From NCBI GenBank assembly GCA_029449245.1, contig JANATF010000004.1:806001-870000 (forward strand): a stretch of 64,000 bases of DNA. Reading direction: 5' to 3'. The DNA is from Mortierella alpina. Lineage: Eukaryota > Mortierellomycota > Mortierellomycetes > Mortierellales > Mortierellaceae. Every line of letters begins with the position of its first letter. Within the stretch, counting starts at the first letter, position 1. The translations under genes and the position numbers were made by a program. A model generated the notes under the pieces. It worked only from the letters and a program-made list of their open reading frames with translations. It was not told the origin of the DNA and searched no databases. This document shows, piece after piece, positions 26,916 through 37,942 of this stretch.

Positions 26916-29464
26916 CTATACCACCCTATCGGACTTGCCAGCATCTACAACGCTTCGAATATCGCGTAAGAGTGCCTTGGCGTCCTCTTGATGCTGCTCC
27001 GATGAACATTGCATAGCCTCGGACGCGTAGTCCGAAGCCGCAGCCAAGTTCCCTTTCTCTCGCTCATACAACGCCAAAAAGATGCACGCCTCGGATGTAT
27101 CCTCCGACTCGTCCTGTGCTTCCCGTAGCTGCTCCAGACTCTTGCGAAAGTAGTGGGCCGCCGCTTCAGTGTCCCCGATTCTCTTATACAGCTTTGGTAG
27201 TTTCTTGAGCGCCATCTTTTCCTGGTCAGAACCCAGCAGTGCTCTTGTGTAGCATTTGATCGCCGCCAGATCCTGATCCAGGTACTCGTAGCACTCGGCC
27301 ATTGCACACCAAATGCGCCCATCATATGGTCTGATTGCAGTCGCCCGCTGGTAGTATCCCAGGGCGTAGTAATGCATCTTGAGAACCTCGTACGTCTGTC
27401 CCAATCCGTTCCATGCGCGGTAATCCCGATGGTTGTAATCTAAGTTTACAGGCAATTAGTCAGAATCATCACAACGAACAACTGCACAGCTCCACATTTC
27501 ACCCAGTAACCAAGGGCTTACCCACTGCTCGCCTATACGCCTCCACAGCTGCATATGTGTTCTTCATTTCCAGATATTCGTGTCCTAGTAGTGTCCATGC
27601 AGAGGCGTAACTTCTGTTGAATCGTAGCGCCCGCTTGAAGTAGATGACGGCCTTTTCGTGCTCCCCTTTCATGCTGTAGTAGTTTCCTGATGTATGAGAA
27701 TGACTTGCATCTGATTAGACGTAATGTTGATATTGCATTTGATCCTTGTTTACTTGAGTCGATCAACAAAGATAACATAGCGATGCACATCCTCACCAAT
27801 GATGCAGCATGTCTCTGGTCTGTAGTTATCCGTCATGGCACAGCTGTGAGCCAAAAAGCTGAGCCTGGCGCGACTTTCGGTAACGAAAAGTACATTCGAA
27901 AAGACGTCGAGACTGTCCAAGCGGTGTGGGTTCTCCTTGATCAGGTCTTCAAAGAGCTTGGCAGCCTCAGGGAAATCTGAAATGAGGCGTAGTGCAATGG
28001 TGGCACTTCAATTAATGTCTGAGGATACAGGGTCTTCAATTTGAGGGCTTCATTCGTCATGCCATGCGCGCACACTCTTACCTCTAGCATGATAAAGTGC
28101 TAACGCGCGTTCGCATTTGACATAGGCACTCTTGGGGAATGCCTCCATTAATTCCTCCAGCCACAGGGCACCATCCTCGTGTTGATTGTTAAAGTGCTCC
28201 AGGGTCACATGGGATAGAAAATAGGTCGTCATGAAGCTGTCCGGCAGCTCCGGCTTCATTTTCATAACCTACAAAAGAATTCATAGCCCAAATTAGTGCC
28301 GCCTTTGGGTAGTGTACAAGTGGGAAGTTGAGCCAGGATGATGTCGCCTGTTCACATAAACCAAGCACTTACTGCAGCATATGATGGGAGACAAGAGCCC
28401 AGGTCCAGCCAGGCACTCCAGTTGTATGGGTATTGATTTACAGATTCCACCAAGACCGTTATCGCCAAACTCTTGCGTTGTCGTTTGATGAGAACCGTTC
28501 CGTATCTATAGGGGTTAGAAAGAATAAAGCCGTTAGAAGATAAAGCTGTACAATATTCCCTTTGAGCACTCGGGTGTCCTCTGATGCATTTGGTCCGCTT
28601 ACAGGTATTTACAAAAAGAGTCTAGAGTGCCGGCATTGTAACACTCTGTCAGTTCAGAATCGATCTCCTGGATCTCCCTGTTGATTGCCATGCCGTTGTC
28701 AAGCGGTCCTATTCATTGTTGCCAACTCGAGAGAGTAAGCACATCGCTGTTGCATTGCACAAAGCGCAGGAGTGAAAAGGCCTTCATGACTGCCGCAAGC
28801 TGATCTTACCCAGCACCTCGCGCGTGTCCTGTTCCCGCCGTTTCTCCCCTACCTTGAAAGTGGATCAAGCCCCGAAGCAAACGTTAATACAACCTTCAGG
28901 TATGCTCGGGCACTGGGCATCCTTCTGAAGACCGTCAAGGCACACTTACGAGATACTTTGAGTAGAGCCTTAGAAAACGCGACTTTGAGCTGGTACATTC
29001 TTTGAGGACACTGGCACAGCGATCAAACTCCTTGAGGTCGAAAAAAGTTTTGGCCATCAGGTATGTGTCATGCTCTGGCAAAGGAGCTTTGGTTGGTTCT
29101 GAGCACAGGTCGAGGCAGAGCTCCTCAGCATAGGGTGATGTGTACATCTGTCCATCACATAGTTTGGCTGTTCGAGAGCGCGTCGTCTGTGTGTCATTCT
29201 CTGGAGTGGGAAGGCCGTTCAGTGCTTCCGCTGCCCTGTGGTGATAGTTTAAGACCGAGGCATCTAGTCAGCACAAAGCGAGGTCCAAAGAAGTGTAATC
29301 AAGTCCTGATGGAAGCTGAACGGGGCTGAGTGTAAGCTTTTCCATTACCAGCGTGCTGCGAAATAAAGGCCTCGCTCATTGCATGCTTGGATCGCCTCGC
29401 GTAGTGCTCCTCGTGCTTCGCTTGGAGGGAGGGCCCAATGGTTGGTGGGCTGTGTGGCTGTCAT
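26916..29464 (-). CDS. CDC23: Anaphase-promoting complex subunit 8 (Cdc23)
   Basis: TPR scaffold subunit of the APC/C ubiquitin ligase, which triggers anaphase and mitotic exit. Seen: the N-terminus [20 protein letters not shown] then [19 protein letters not shown], matching the APC8 start (L+.A...C..RGL..SAKWA). TPR units follow in many small exons. The last large exon has [40 protein letters not shown] and [16 protein letters not shown], the canonical Cdc23 C-terminal repeats. It ends KSDRVV. Codon 1 was placed at 29464. An upstream in-frame ATG at 29545 would add 27 residues with no family counterpart. Around ten introns are present and the middle exons are approximate. It is divergent from ferritin, with 284 bp between the start codons. 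Confidence 0.9.
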
Positions 29465-29748
29465 GCTGGGAGTGATGTTGAGAAAAAAAGTGCGGCCAAC
29501 TGGAAATGTGAAACGTGTTCTCGAGCTCCCTGCCGATACGTCCAATGCTAGGGACAGGAGGTTGAGAAGGTGAATGCCTGTGGTGGACGTGAAAGATCAA
29601 TGGAAAGGAAGTCGCGTTTTTCTATGCGACTGCAGTGGCTTTTTCATGCGTGGCCCTACAGGGCTCCCTGAAGTCTCATTTCGTCATTCGAATTTCATTC
29701 CTCTTTTTCAATCAGCTTGCATTCTACTTCTTCACCTATATACTAACC
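29465..29748. promoter_or_regulatory. Shared divergent promoter region of APC8 and ferritin
   Basis: The two start codons are 284 bp apart and point away from each other, so both promoters must lie here. The ferritin side is pyrimidine-rich (29690-29740). No clear TATA box or iron-response motif was found by eye. Confidence 0.5.
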
Positions 29749-30682
29749 ATGTCCCTGGCCAAGCAAAACTTCTCCTCTGCTTCCGAGGAGGCCATCAACA
29801 CTCAGGTACAGCATTCGAGAACAAGCCGGTCAAACTGCACAGTTGCACCGTCGTTGAGACTGTTTCAAGTGTATGAATGGGATAACTAACGGCCATACGC
29901 TTCACAATGCCCATCAATGGCACTTCCACAAACATGCTCGTGCCCACAGATTAACCAAGAGCTTCAGGCTGCGCATGTGTACCTCTCACTCTCCTCTTGG
30001 GCTGGTCACGTCAATCAGGCCTTGCCCGGCTTGGAAAAGTTCTTCCGCGAGAGTGCCGAGGAGGAGCGCGAGCACGCCCAGAAACTGATTAACTACCAAA
30101 ACCGTCGTGGAGGCAAGGTTATCCTTGAGACCCTCCAGGCTCCCGATCCCGACTGGTCCTCCGCGCGCAATGCTATCGAATCGACCCTCCAGCTGGAGAA
30201 GGGTAAGTTCACTCTCATCATCCTCTATTCTTGATAATGAGCGTGGGCCATAGAAACTGCTTAGCGCCGTCAAAAGGCACAGGGTGAGGAAAAAAGCACA
30301 GAGAAATTAATATATTCCGGCCCCCCACTCCTGATAGACGTCAACAAGAGTCTGCTCAACCTACACAAGATTGCCGAGGAGAACAACGACCCTCAGCTCT
30401 GCGATTTTATTGAGTCCGAGTACCTTGAGGAGCAGGTCGAGGCTATCAAGAAGATTGCCGACCTCGTCACCCAGCTCAACCGTGTCGGAGGAGACGGTCT
30501 CGGACGTAAGTTTGCCAGAACTGCCTATGTTTCGCTTAATAAGCATACATCTTGTGTATGCCAACGAGTGCGCCCTTGGAATGAGGTTCTACAACTGATA
30601 CGCATCTTCGGGATCCTTTTTTTGTATTACAATTCTAGTTTATCTCTGGGATCAGGAGCTTTTGAACGGCAAGAAGGAGTAA
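29749..30682 (+). CDS. Ferritin (heavy-chain type)
   Basis: Iron-storage cage protein that oxidises Fe(II) at a dinuclear site. Seen: exons 29749-29805, 29950-30202, 30338-30505 and 30639-30682 join in phase to 173 residues, the normal ferritin length. Ferroxidase ligands of H-type ferritin are all present: the E and Y of [19 protein letters not shown] in [11 protein letters not shown] in [13 protein letters not shown], and Q in [11 protein letters not shown]. The C-terminus [15 protein letters not shown] matches the animal end (GEYLFDKHTL). There is no signal or transit peptide, so it is cytosolic. Most dikaryotic fungi store iron in vacuoles or siderophores and lack ferritin; it is known from Mucoromycota, which supports that placement. 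Confidence 0.95.
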
Positions 30683-32196
30683 AATCCTTTACTAGAACAT
30701 GCTTGTATTCAACCTCATTCAAAACCAAAACTGAACGAAACCTGCTTTTTCTGAGATGAGCATTGTGCCATGGAGAGGCGGTAGGCACTGCGCCGAGATG
30801 AAAGGAGTGCCAGCGGGGACTCATCAAAGTCCGAAAAATTCTAGAAGCATTTCCGAACCTATGAGGATTTAATATAATGCTATGCCATGCCTAGATGCAA
30901 CACCTGTCCCTATTGTGCCCAGTTTGCTGACTCAAGGCGTCGACAATAACGAGGCGGTAACGATTACAACCACTTGACTCAAATTTTGCTCGGCACACTA
31001 ACAGTTCCCGGTTCTGAGTCCACCTGTTTTCTTCTGCTCGTTCTCGGGAACCTATAGCCTTTTTAGAACAGAGAGAACACTCAGCAAACGTGGGAGCAAT
31101 GAGCCCCGCATGCAGTCGAAAAAGTGCTGCCACCAAATTCCCATTGGGACAGCGAAACAGTTCCGTAGCATGAAGCATGTGGTGTCAAGGCACAAAACCC
31201 CCCGCGTTCCAAAGCAAGTGTTTCTGTGGAGTATCGTTCTAACCAAGATGCAAAGGTAATGAGCACCGTGGCTCTGGAACATAGTCAGCGCTCTGATGAC
31301 TACTTCCTCAAGCGAGGAGACATCCTGGCACTAAGCCTTGCCTCGCTGGACTTTTGGCGCTCTGCAGCAGCAATTTATTTCATTGGCACAGCGCATAAAC
31401 CTAATAACATGCCCAAATCATGGTGCGAAGGAATAACATATATACCTCCTGGTAAGATCTTTTGCGTCTTCCTTCCAGAGAGTGTTTATATTTGCCACAC
31501 TCTACTGGTTTAATGCTTTGATCTCGGGATAGAATGCTTGGAGTTCCTGTGCCAATCTCTGTATTAGCATGGTCTGACAGACTAGGACGTTCAAAGTATG
31601 GTGTTTTCATCGCACCTCGCCGACTCGTCTCAACGTTGGTACCCGCGTACAGTAATAGAAAGAAATGAGCTATTGAAACTCATGGCTGCCGCGTTGATCT
31701 CGACAGACTCAGCAGACGTGAAATCCAACGGCGCCAACTCTATTTGGTGGCAAATCACGACTTGGAGGACTGCTCTCGAGTAGTTCGTTCTTCTTTCGAG
31801 CACGCTCATGCCTTTTGTTTCTGCATTCGTTCTCCTCACTTGCCACACCAATCCCGAACAACACGTACGGGCCACGAAGTGGTCTAGAATTCGTCGCTGG
31901 CTTTTGATCCTTTCAGTCTTGAATTCAAGCCTCTTTCACTTTCAACTTCCAGCTCGCGCTAGGTAGGTAGGTGCCTTACGGCGTGGCAAGGAGCCCGGAT
32001 GGTAATGCTGTTTAAGCTACACCTGTTTCAAGCTCCTTGGATGACTAAAAGCTGTTGCTATGTTGAGCTCCTATTGCATCAATGCTGGATGCATTCAGCG
32101 TCTGGCATGTCTTGGTTCAAATTGCACTCAGCATGTCCTCACAATTCGTTCAGAACATTTCTGTTTGTATTGAGCATCTTCAAGGTCATTTGCCTC
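30683..32196. other. Gene-free stretch after ferritin
   Basis: About 1.5 kb with no recognisable coding region, RNA or repeat. The longest open frames (95 codons at 30891-31178 minus and 31226-31513 plus) have no family resemblance. A TAGGTAGGTAGG run lies near 31960. Confidence 0.55.
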
Positions 32197-34470
32197 ATGC
32201 CACCCAAGCGCAAAGGAACCAACAATACTTCAGAGGAAACTCCTGCCAAGGTAGCCAGGGCCACGCGGAAGAACTCAACTACCAAAGCCGCGTCGAAAAC
32301 GAACGCCAAAAATAAGCCCGGCGCTAGGGCTGGGACAGGAGCAGAGTTCGAGGTATGTTATACAAGCCAGCCGGCACAATCCCCGATCCACACATGCACC
32401 CTATCAGCATCACCATGGCCAAATTTTTATTATGAGACGGCACAAAGGGGGTCTGCGGCCGCGAAAATAAGACAGCCGACTGTTTCCTTTTCTCTGCCTC
32501 CTTCCTTGTTCACCTTTTGCTTTTATTTGTCTCCTTTGGTTCACCCTCCTCCACATACCATCACCTCTGGCAGAGCAGCGGACACAGGAGAACACCGCAG
32601 CGCTTATACCCGGGAGACTTAGCCTACATTCAAAGCGAACACCACACGAGGCGGGATTCAGTCGACCATGGGCAACAAACACAGCACGAACAAAGACGTT
32701 GGCATCAAATCAAGAGGAGCAAAGGTCGACACTACATCTAGAGCCTCATTCCATTCATCGTAAGGGTCATCTCCTTGCACGCAGCCGCAAATGCACACGC
32801 CTCATGGCATTGGCATGGTCGACTTGGCACGCCTCAAGACGACTAAGTTGACTTACACCTTGTCTGACCTTGGCACGTTTTCGCCAGGCCAAAGAGTAGT
32901 GACCTAGAGACCCGTGTGCTTGCCAGCAAATTGGGGTCCAAGCCAGCATCCATACCGACCACGCCCACAGCTTCTAGCACAAACACAACAACGACCACAA
33001 CCACAGCACTGCCACCAAAAGTATGTCTGTCAACCTTGGACGCCCTCTACCCAGCCCACATCTTCCACACCCCTACCTCTCCGCACCTGATCCACTTTTG
33101 TCAACCACACCCTAACCTCCGGATCAACTTGACTTCCTCCTTATAGAAAGCATTCGACTCCAAGAAATGTCTGTCATGGTTCAAGACCTACACAGGTGCT
33201 GATCACTCATCACTCTCTTTGTCATCAGCCGTGATGGCTGCGCTTCTTTGCGAGGGCTGAATTAACCCCATTTCTCATTATCCATTTCCTATGTGCAAGG
33301 CTTTGAAGAGGACGAGGATTTCGATGCGGATCAAATAGGTCCCGGTGGAATTACCAAACTTTGCGAGGATATCAACGTCTCCTTGGATGTGGTACGCCAT
33401 TGCCTTACCACATTGCTGCCAGATGAGGGCTGTTGTGAGGCGTTCGGGCGATGCTCTCATCAAAAAGATACACTGATGTGGTGTTAATTAACCCATCCGT
33501 GTAAATAGGTCGATATGCTTGTCTTGGCTTACCACTTGCAGGCTGATACGATGCGTAAGTGATACGTTGCCTTTGCAGTTTTGGACTCATGTATCGCTTA
33601 AAAAGAAAACGTAGCAGCTCTGATAACCAAACCTTTTGTGTCCTCAAATGCCACGCAGCTATTTTCACCAAGGAAGAGTGGACCAGAGGAATGACGAAGT
33701 TGGGGTACGTGGGACGCTTACTGAGCCTTGATCATTGCAGATGCATGGTTGCTGAAAAGGAGTACATCACTGCACCGCCTGTTAATTGAACACTCTCTTT
33801 CTTACCCTTGATCAAACTTAGGATCGATTCAACTGAGAAATTGAAGGTCGCAATGCCCAGCCTTGTTGCCGCACTTCAGGATCCGAAGCACTTCAAGGAG
33901 TTTTATCGATATGTCTTTATGTTTGCAAAGGACTCGGAACAAAAATGCATGCCATTGGAGGTACGATATTTGGCTTTCGTTTTCGCTTAAGTGGTCTGCA
34001 GCTACTTGGTTTTATCCTAACAAGTCTCGCGTATTAATTGCAAATAGACCGCTTGCGCTATGATTGGTACTGTCATGAAAGGAAGGCCACATGAGCAACG
34101 CTTTGTTGCCTACCTGGAGGTAGGAATATCCTCAGATTCGCAAAAGCCATCAGCGTGAATGCACCTTCTGTAATCAGTGACTGATATGGCATATCTTTCG
34201 TTTACTAGGCAAAGCATCCTGTCAAAGTCATCAACAAGGACCAGTGGTATAATTTCCTGGACTTTTCAGACTCCATCGCCGAAGATCTTACAAATTACGA
34301 TCCAGTCGGTTCTGCTTGTAAGTTGGGACAAGACTGGATACAAACGAACTAAAACTCTTGCTACGGGCGCTGAGCACATTGACAATTATATTTTTGCTCA
34401 TCAACCTTGTTTTTTAGGGCCCGTTCTCTTGGACGAGTACGTCGAATGGCGGAATGAAGAATCTTCGTAA
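32197..34470 (+). CDS. DCN1: DCN1-like cullin neddylation scaffold
   Basis: Co-E3 that brings Nedd8-charged Ubc12 to cullins and so activates SCF-type ubiquitin ligases. Seen: a basic N-terminus MPPKRKGTNNTSEETPAKVA, a Thr-rich linker, then the PONY domain spread over short exons: KKCLSWFKTYT, EDEDFDADQIGPGGITKLCE, VDMLVLAYHLQADTM, IFTKEEWTRGMTKLG, FKEFYRYVFMFAKDSEQKCM, KVINKDQWYNFLDFSDSIAE, and the terminal LLDEYVEWRNEES. The last segment corresponds to the DCUN1 end (P.LID.FVEW). About eight introns. The N-terminal Lys-rich region resembles human DCUN1D4/5 rather than yeast Dcn1, which begins with a UBA domain. The region 32353-32894 between the first two assigned exons may hide another exon. 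Confidence 0.9.
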
Positions 34471-34857
34471 ACGCTAGGAGCTGTTCGCGCAAGGACCGGG
34501 TTGAGCTATAAATTCGCATACCAATAAACGAACGCCCTTCCTTCTGAGCATAAACGCAATGGATAGGTAACATATGGTGGGAGCTGGTGATGCATGTCCT
34601 TTGCTAATACACGCTTTTTACGTGGCACACAAGCCCTTACGTGCAGGCTATTGTCCAACAACCCAAAGTCGCCCACCGCGTACGTGAATAGCAGCCCTGC
34701 CCCACGCCTTTCTCCTTTTCCACTACGAGCACAGTCCATGGACGATCCTTTGCTGTTCAGGCCCTCACTCTCCGATTCTTTCTAGCCTTCATCGTTGCTG
34801 AGTTACATCCCTGTAAAGATCACCTCATTTCACGCAATCTCGACGCTGAGCAAGCGC

Positions 34858-35073
34858 ATCGAAAAACGCATCCCCTCACTCTCCTGAGAAGCACCGGTTT
34901 ACTTAGTACAAGTGAAAGCGTTTTTCTCACAGCACGGCATTCTCATGGGTCCATTGCGAATTCTCATTTCGCATCACCCTCTGAATCTCACTTTATTCAT
35001 AGCAATCAACGAAAACGCATCCCCAGGTCTTGTTCACAGACACCACTTTGCTTAAGCCAGGCGCAAGCGCATA
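34858..35073. repeat. Diverged direct repeat pair A
   Basis: The segment from about 34858 (AAAACGCATCCCC core, then caccggtttacttag and caagtgaaagcg) recurs with substitutions from about 35005 (AAAACGCATCCCC, then caccactttgcttaag and caggcgcaagcg). The copies are about 150 bp apart and 65 bp long. Both lie in gene-free DNA. Confidence 0.6.
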
Positions 35074-37002
35074 CCTTGTAGTCCGATATTCAGAAGAAGC
35101 ATTCATTCCAAGCCAATCACCACTCAATCGTGACAAAAGGATCGCATTGGTTTTTGGTTCATGCAACTTCTTCAAAGCTCTTATTAACACGGACACCTCA
35201 CTGAACTCGCAGCCTTCTTGATATCAGCGCACTGAGGCGTCACAAACGGCTATGCCCCACAATGAATGAGGCTGGTCGGCTATGCTCGAGCAGGAAGAGC
35301 GGTGTCTGAGAGAGTGTTGACGAAGAAGAGCATGAGACTCACACAATCGACCACCGCCTTCGGTGCTAAAAAAAGACTGATCAGCATTTCAGCAATAACC
35401 ACTTCGGGCGAATTCGACTTGGAATCGGCGAGACTTCGATTGGTAGATTCATGGAGGAAGTGCTAGAGACTGATTCCTTGCGAGATCTCGCGTTTTATCA
35501 TTTCAAGGTCTAGCTTCAAAGAGTGAGATCAGATTGGCCTTTCCACTTGAGCCAGGTGTGAGCATTTGCTCTATACACCACTAACTGCATGGCCTGCGCT
35601 TGGACATTGTGATATTTCAGGAGCAGTACTCAAGTTTTATAGTAGACTATTTCACAGGACAACATTGTAAAGTGGCATCGATCAGGGTCACGGACGAATA
35701 CTCGTTCACGGAAGCTGGTGCTGCAGAGGATACAAAGTACAGAGGAGACTTTGACCTGTACCCACGAACACGAGTCTTTAAGCTGATGTCGTCGTAGGAC
35801 TAAGGCCCACAAAGTTAAAAAGCAAGCATAGTTCTGGACACTACTAGCACAATGTCATGGTTCGCTCTGCACGAGAACCAAGGGCGGCTCATAGTGAAGG
35901 CATCGGTGTCGCCATTAAAGAACATCGTAACCGTTAATGTATCTCTCAGGGGTTTCTTGCGAAGTGCTCTGCTGTCGCTCAACTCCTCTACAACACACAA
36001 GCTATTCCTGCACAGCAGGAAAATGCAGCTGACGACTATTAATGTTAATAAAGTACGATATGCTGACAGCATACAGTGTGAAAGGTAGACCCAAGCGGAT
36101 ACCTCCAAGGCACACAAGTGCCAGAAAACGTGGCTGTATGGTTTCACATTTTTTTTAATACACTCGCGTGGCACACTGCCCCTGCATTTTGGCTTCTTTT
36201 CTCGTCTCATCTCTTTCCAACGCATCTCCAACGCTTCACCTTCTTCGGCTACTAAGGTATATCAAACAACTCCCAACTCTTTTTCAAAGACCTCCATCCA
36301 TGCTGCGACTTGCGGGAGCGAGCACACACCACGAACTTGACTCAGTTCAGTCGCTTTTCAATATTTATATTTTGAGCTTCATCAGCCTGTCTGCCTACAC
36401 GTTCCTGGTGTTCACCAAAAGCTTTAAACAAGCTGAAGAGCAGAAAGGAGGGTCCGAATGTGCACGCTCGACTCTCATTCCCAACATTGGCCTCAGGGCA
36501 TTGGCCTCCTTGACATGTAACTCTTTGTGCGAGCGTGCGAGCGTGCGAGCGCGTAGTAGCGCATGGTAGCGCATATTCCTGTGCCTTGCCAAGATGGAGA
36601 CCCACTCCAGCAACAACGTGAAGCGCTTCTCTTCCTATCCTCTCCACCTTTGCACGGCACTCACCTCACTCTGCAAAGCAACAGGTCCCGACTTGCATGC
36701 GCATTCTCTTTGCTTCTATGCCTCATTTCGTCACTCACCCAGGAGCCTTAGGGCAACGCAACAGTGCGGGCGAGTGTCGTGTGAAAGTGCTCGACGCTGA
36801 CAAGTTTTCTTTTTGAAACTGAAGCAACAATGACATACGTACATGAGTAGACGAGTCATTTTGGGCTTTGAAGAGCTAGCCAGGAGTCGGAAAAGAACTT
36901 GTTCAAAGCGAGTATGCAAGCCCTTTTTGCAGCTCATGCAAAGTACAGTGCAGTTCACTCATGGGGCCACACGCTCCTCGCCTCTCTCTTTTTTGAGTCT
37001 GC

Positions 37003-37390
37003 GCTAGACACAGCAAGACAAGAGGGGTAAGCACAATGAGCTTTGCAATGCTGCCTCTGGATGAGAATGGAGCTCAGCCAGACACCCCTAGCAGCCCACC
37101 AATAACCCCCCATACCTCCCCCTCTTTGTGTGTATGCTGCCAGTGCATTGGGCTCGGGCCAAAAAAACGAAAAAAAAATAGAGCACGGTACGTCGCGTCG
37201 CGTCTACGTCTAATCTATTGCTCTGTCCTCTGTGCTGCCAACCCATAAAGTCAAAGCAGGTCACTGACACGCCTACGTACCCTTTTTTCTTCTCTTTTCT
37301 TCTCAACCTGCCCTAGGCACTGCAAGACCCAAGAGTAAGTGCAATAAGCCTTGCAATGCTGCTTCTGAAATGAGAACTGGTGAATATGCA
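37003..37390. repeat. Diverged direct repeat pair B upstream of FEN-Fanzor
   Basis: Copy 1 (about 37011-37070) and copy 2 (about 37314-37380) share cagcaagac/ctgcaagac, gtaagcacaatgagc/gtaagtgcaataagc and an exact ttgcaatgctgc, then tctg..atgagaa. By eye about three quarters of positions match. A shorter pair around ccatattcacat follows at 37480-37500 and 37590-37603. Confidence 0.65.
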
Positions 37391-37880
37391 AAGACCGTCG
37401 ACAGCGGACTAATAACTCTTCTCTGTTTTTTTGTCACTGAGGAGCATTTACCTTGCAGCTGACGAGGACGACATCAGTAACTCTGGCCATATTCACATGC
37501 ACAGTGTCGACCGCGACCTTTGAGAGTGAGCATCTGTTTCCTCAAATCCTGCAGTGATTGTGGTAGTGTCATGCACACATCCAACCTCAGCCATATTCAC
37601 ATATCCTCGCACAAAAAAGCCAAGCAGCTTCCCTTCGCCTTTTTTTTCAGCCTTCAACCTCGCCCCTCAGTTCTCGTATGTTTTCTTCTAAAGCCTTTGT
37701 TTTTTCATTCTCACTCTCTTTATATATCTCTCAATCATTCATCGCTCCTCTCGCTCTCTCTCTCTCTCCAGTTTGTATTCTCTCTCTTCCTTCTCTCGCC
37801 TACACACCCACTCGCTCTCGCTCTCGCCGTCTCACATACGTCTTCACACGCGCCTTCTCACACACGCCTTCTCACACACG

Positions 37881-37882
<2 letters not shown>

Positions 37883-37919
<37 letters not shown>
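37883..37919. repeat. CA dinucleotide microsatellite
   Basis: A near-perfect CA run of about 37 bp ends 23 bp before the start codon of the FEN-Fanzor gene, within its presumed 5' leader. It is preceded by CT-rich tracts. Its length probably varies between strains. Confidence 0.95.
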
Positions 37920-37921
<2 letters not shown>

Positions 37922-37942
37922 GCGCGCTCACACACATGTAAC

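Larger units (their letters stand above)
34471..37942. other. Gene-poor block upstream of the FEN-Fanzor gene
   Basis: About 3.5 kb without a recognised gene. It contains two pairs of diverged direct repeats (34858-35073 and 37003-37390), short open frames without family resemblance (e.g. 66 codons at 35266 and 65 codons at 35600), and a pyrimidine-rich leader (37620-37880) ending in a CA microsatellite. A TATA-like run lies at 37720-37727, about 220 bp before the FEN-Fanzor start. The block could be decayed mobile DNA; no transposase or terminal inverted repeat was found. Confidence 0.55.

Noticed and set aside
37883-37919. CA run considered as a CRISPR-like or telomeric array
   Set aside because: A simple dinucleotide microsatellite with no spacers and no telomere unit.
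37520-37942. Upstream in-frame extension of the FEN-Fanzor ORF (141 codons)
   Set aside because: It translates CT and CA repeats (runs of His/Thr/Ser/Leu). FEN-family proteins start MG(I/V), which is exactly the ATG at 37943.
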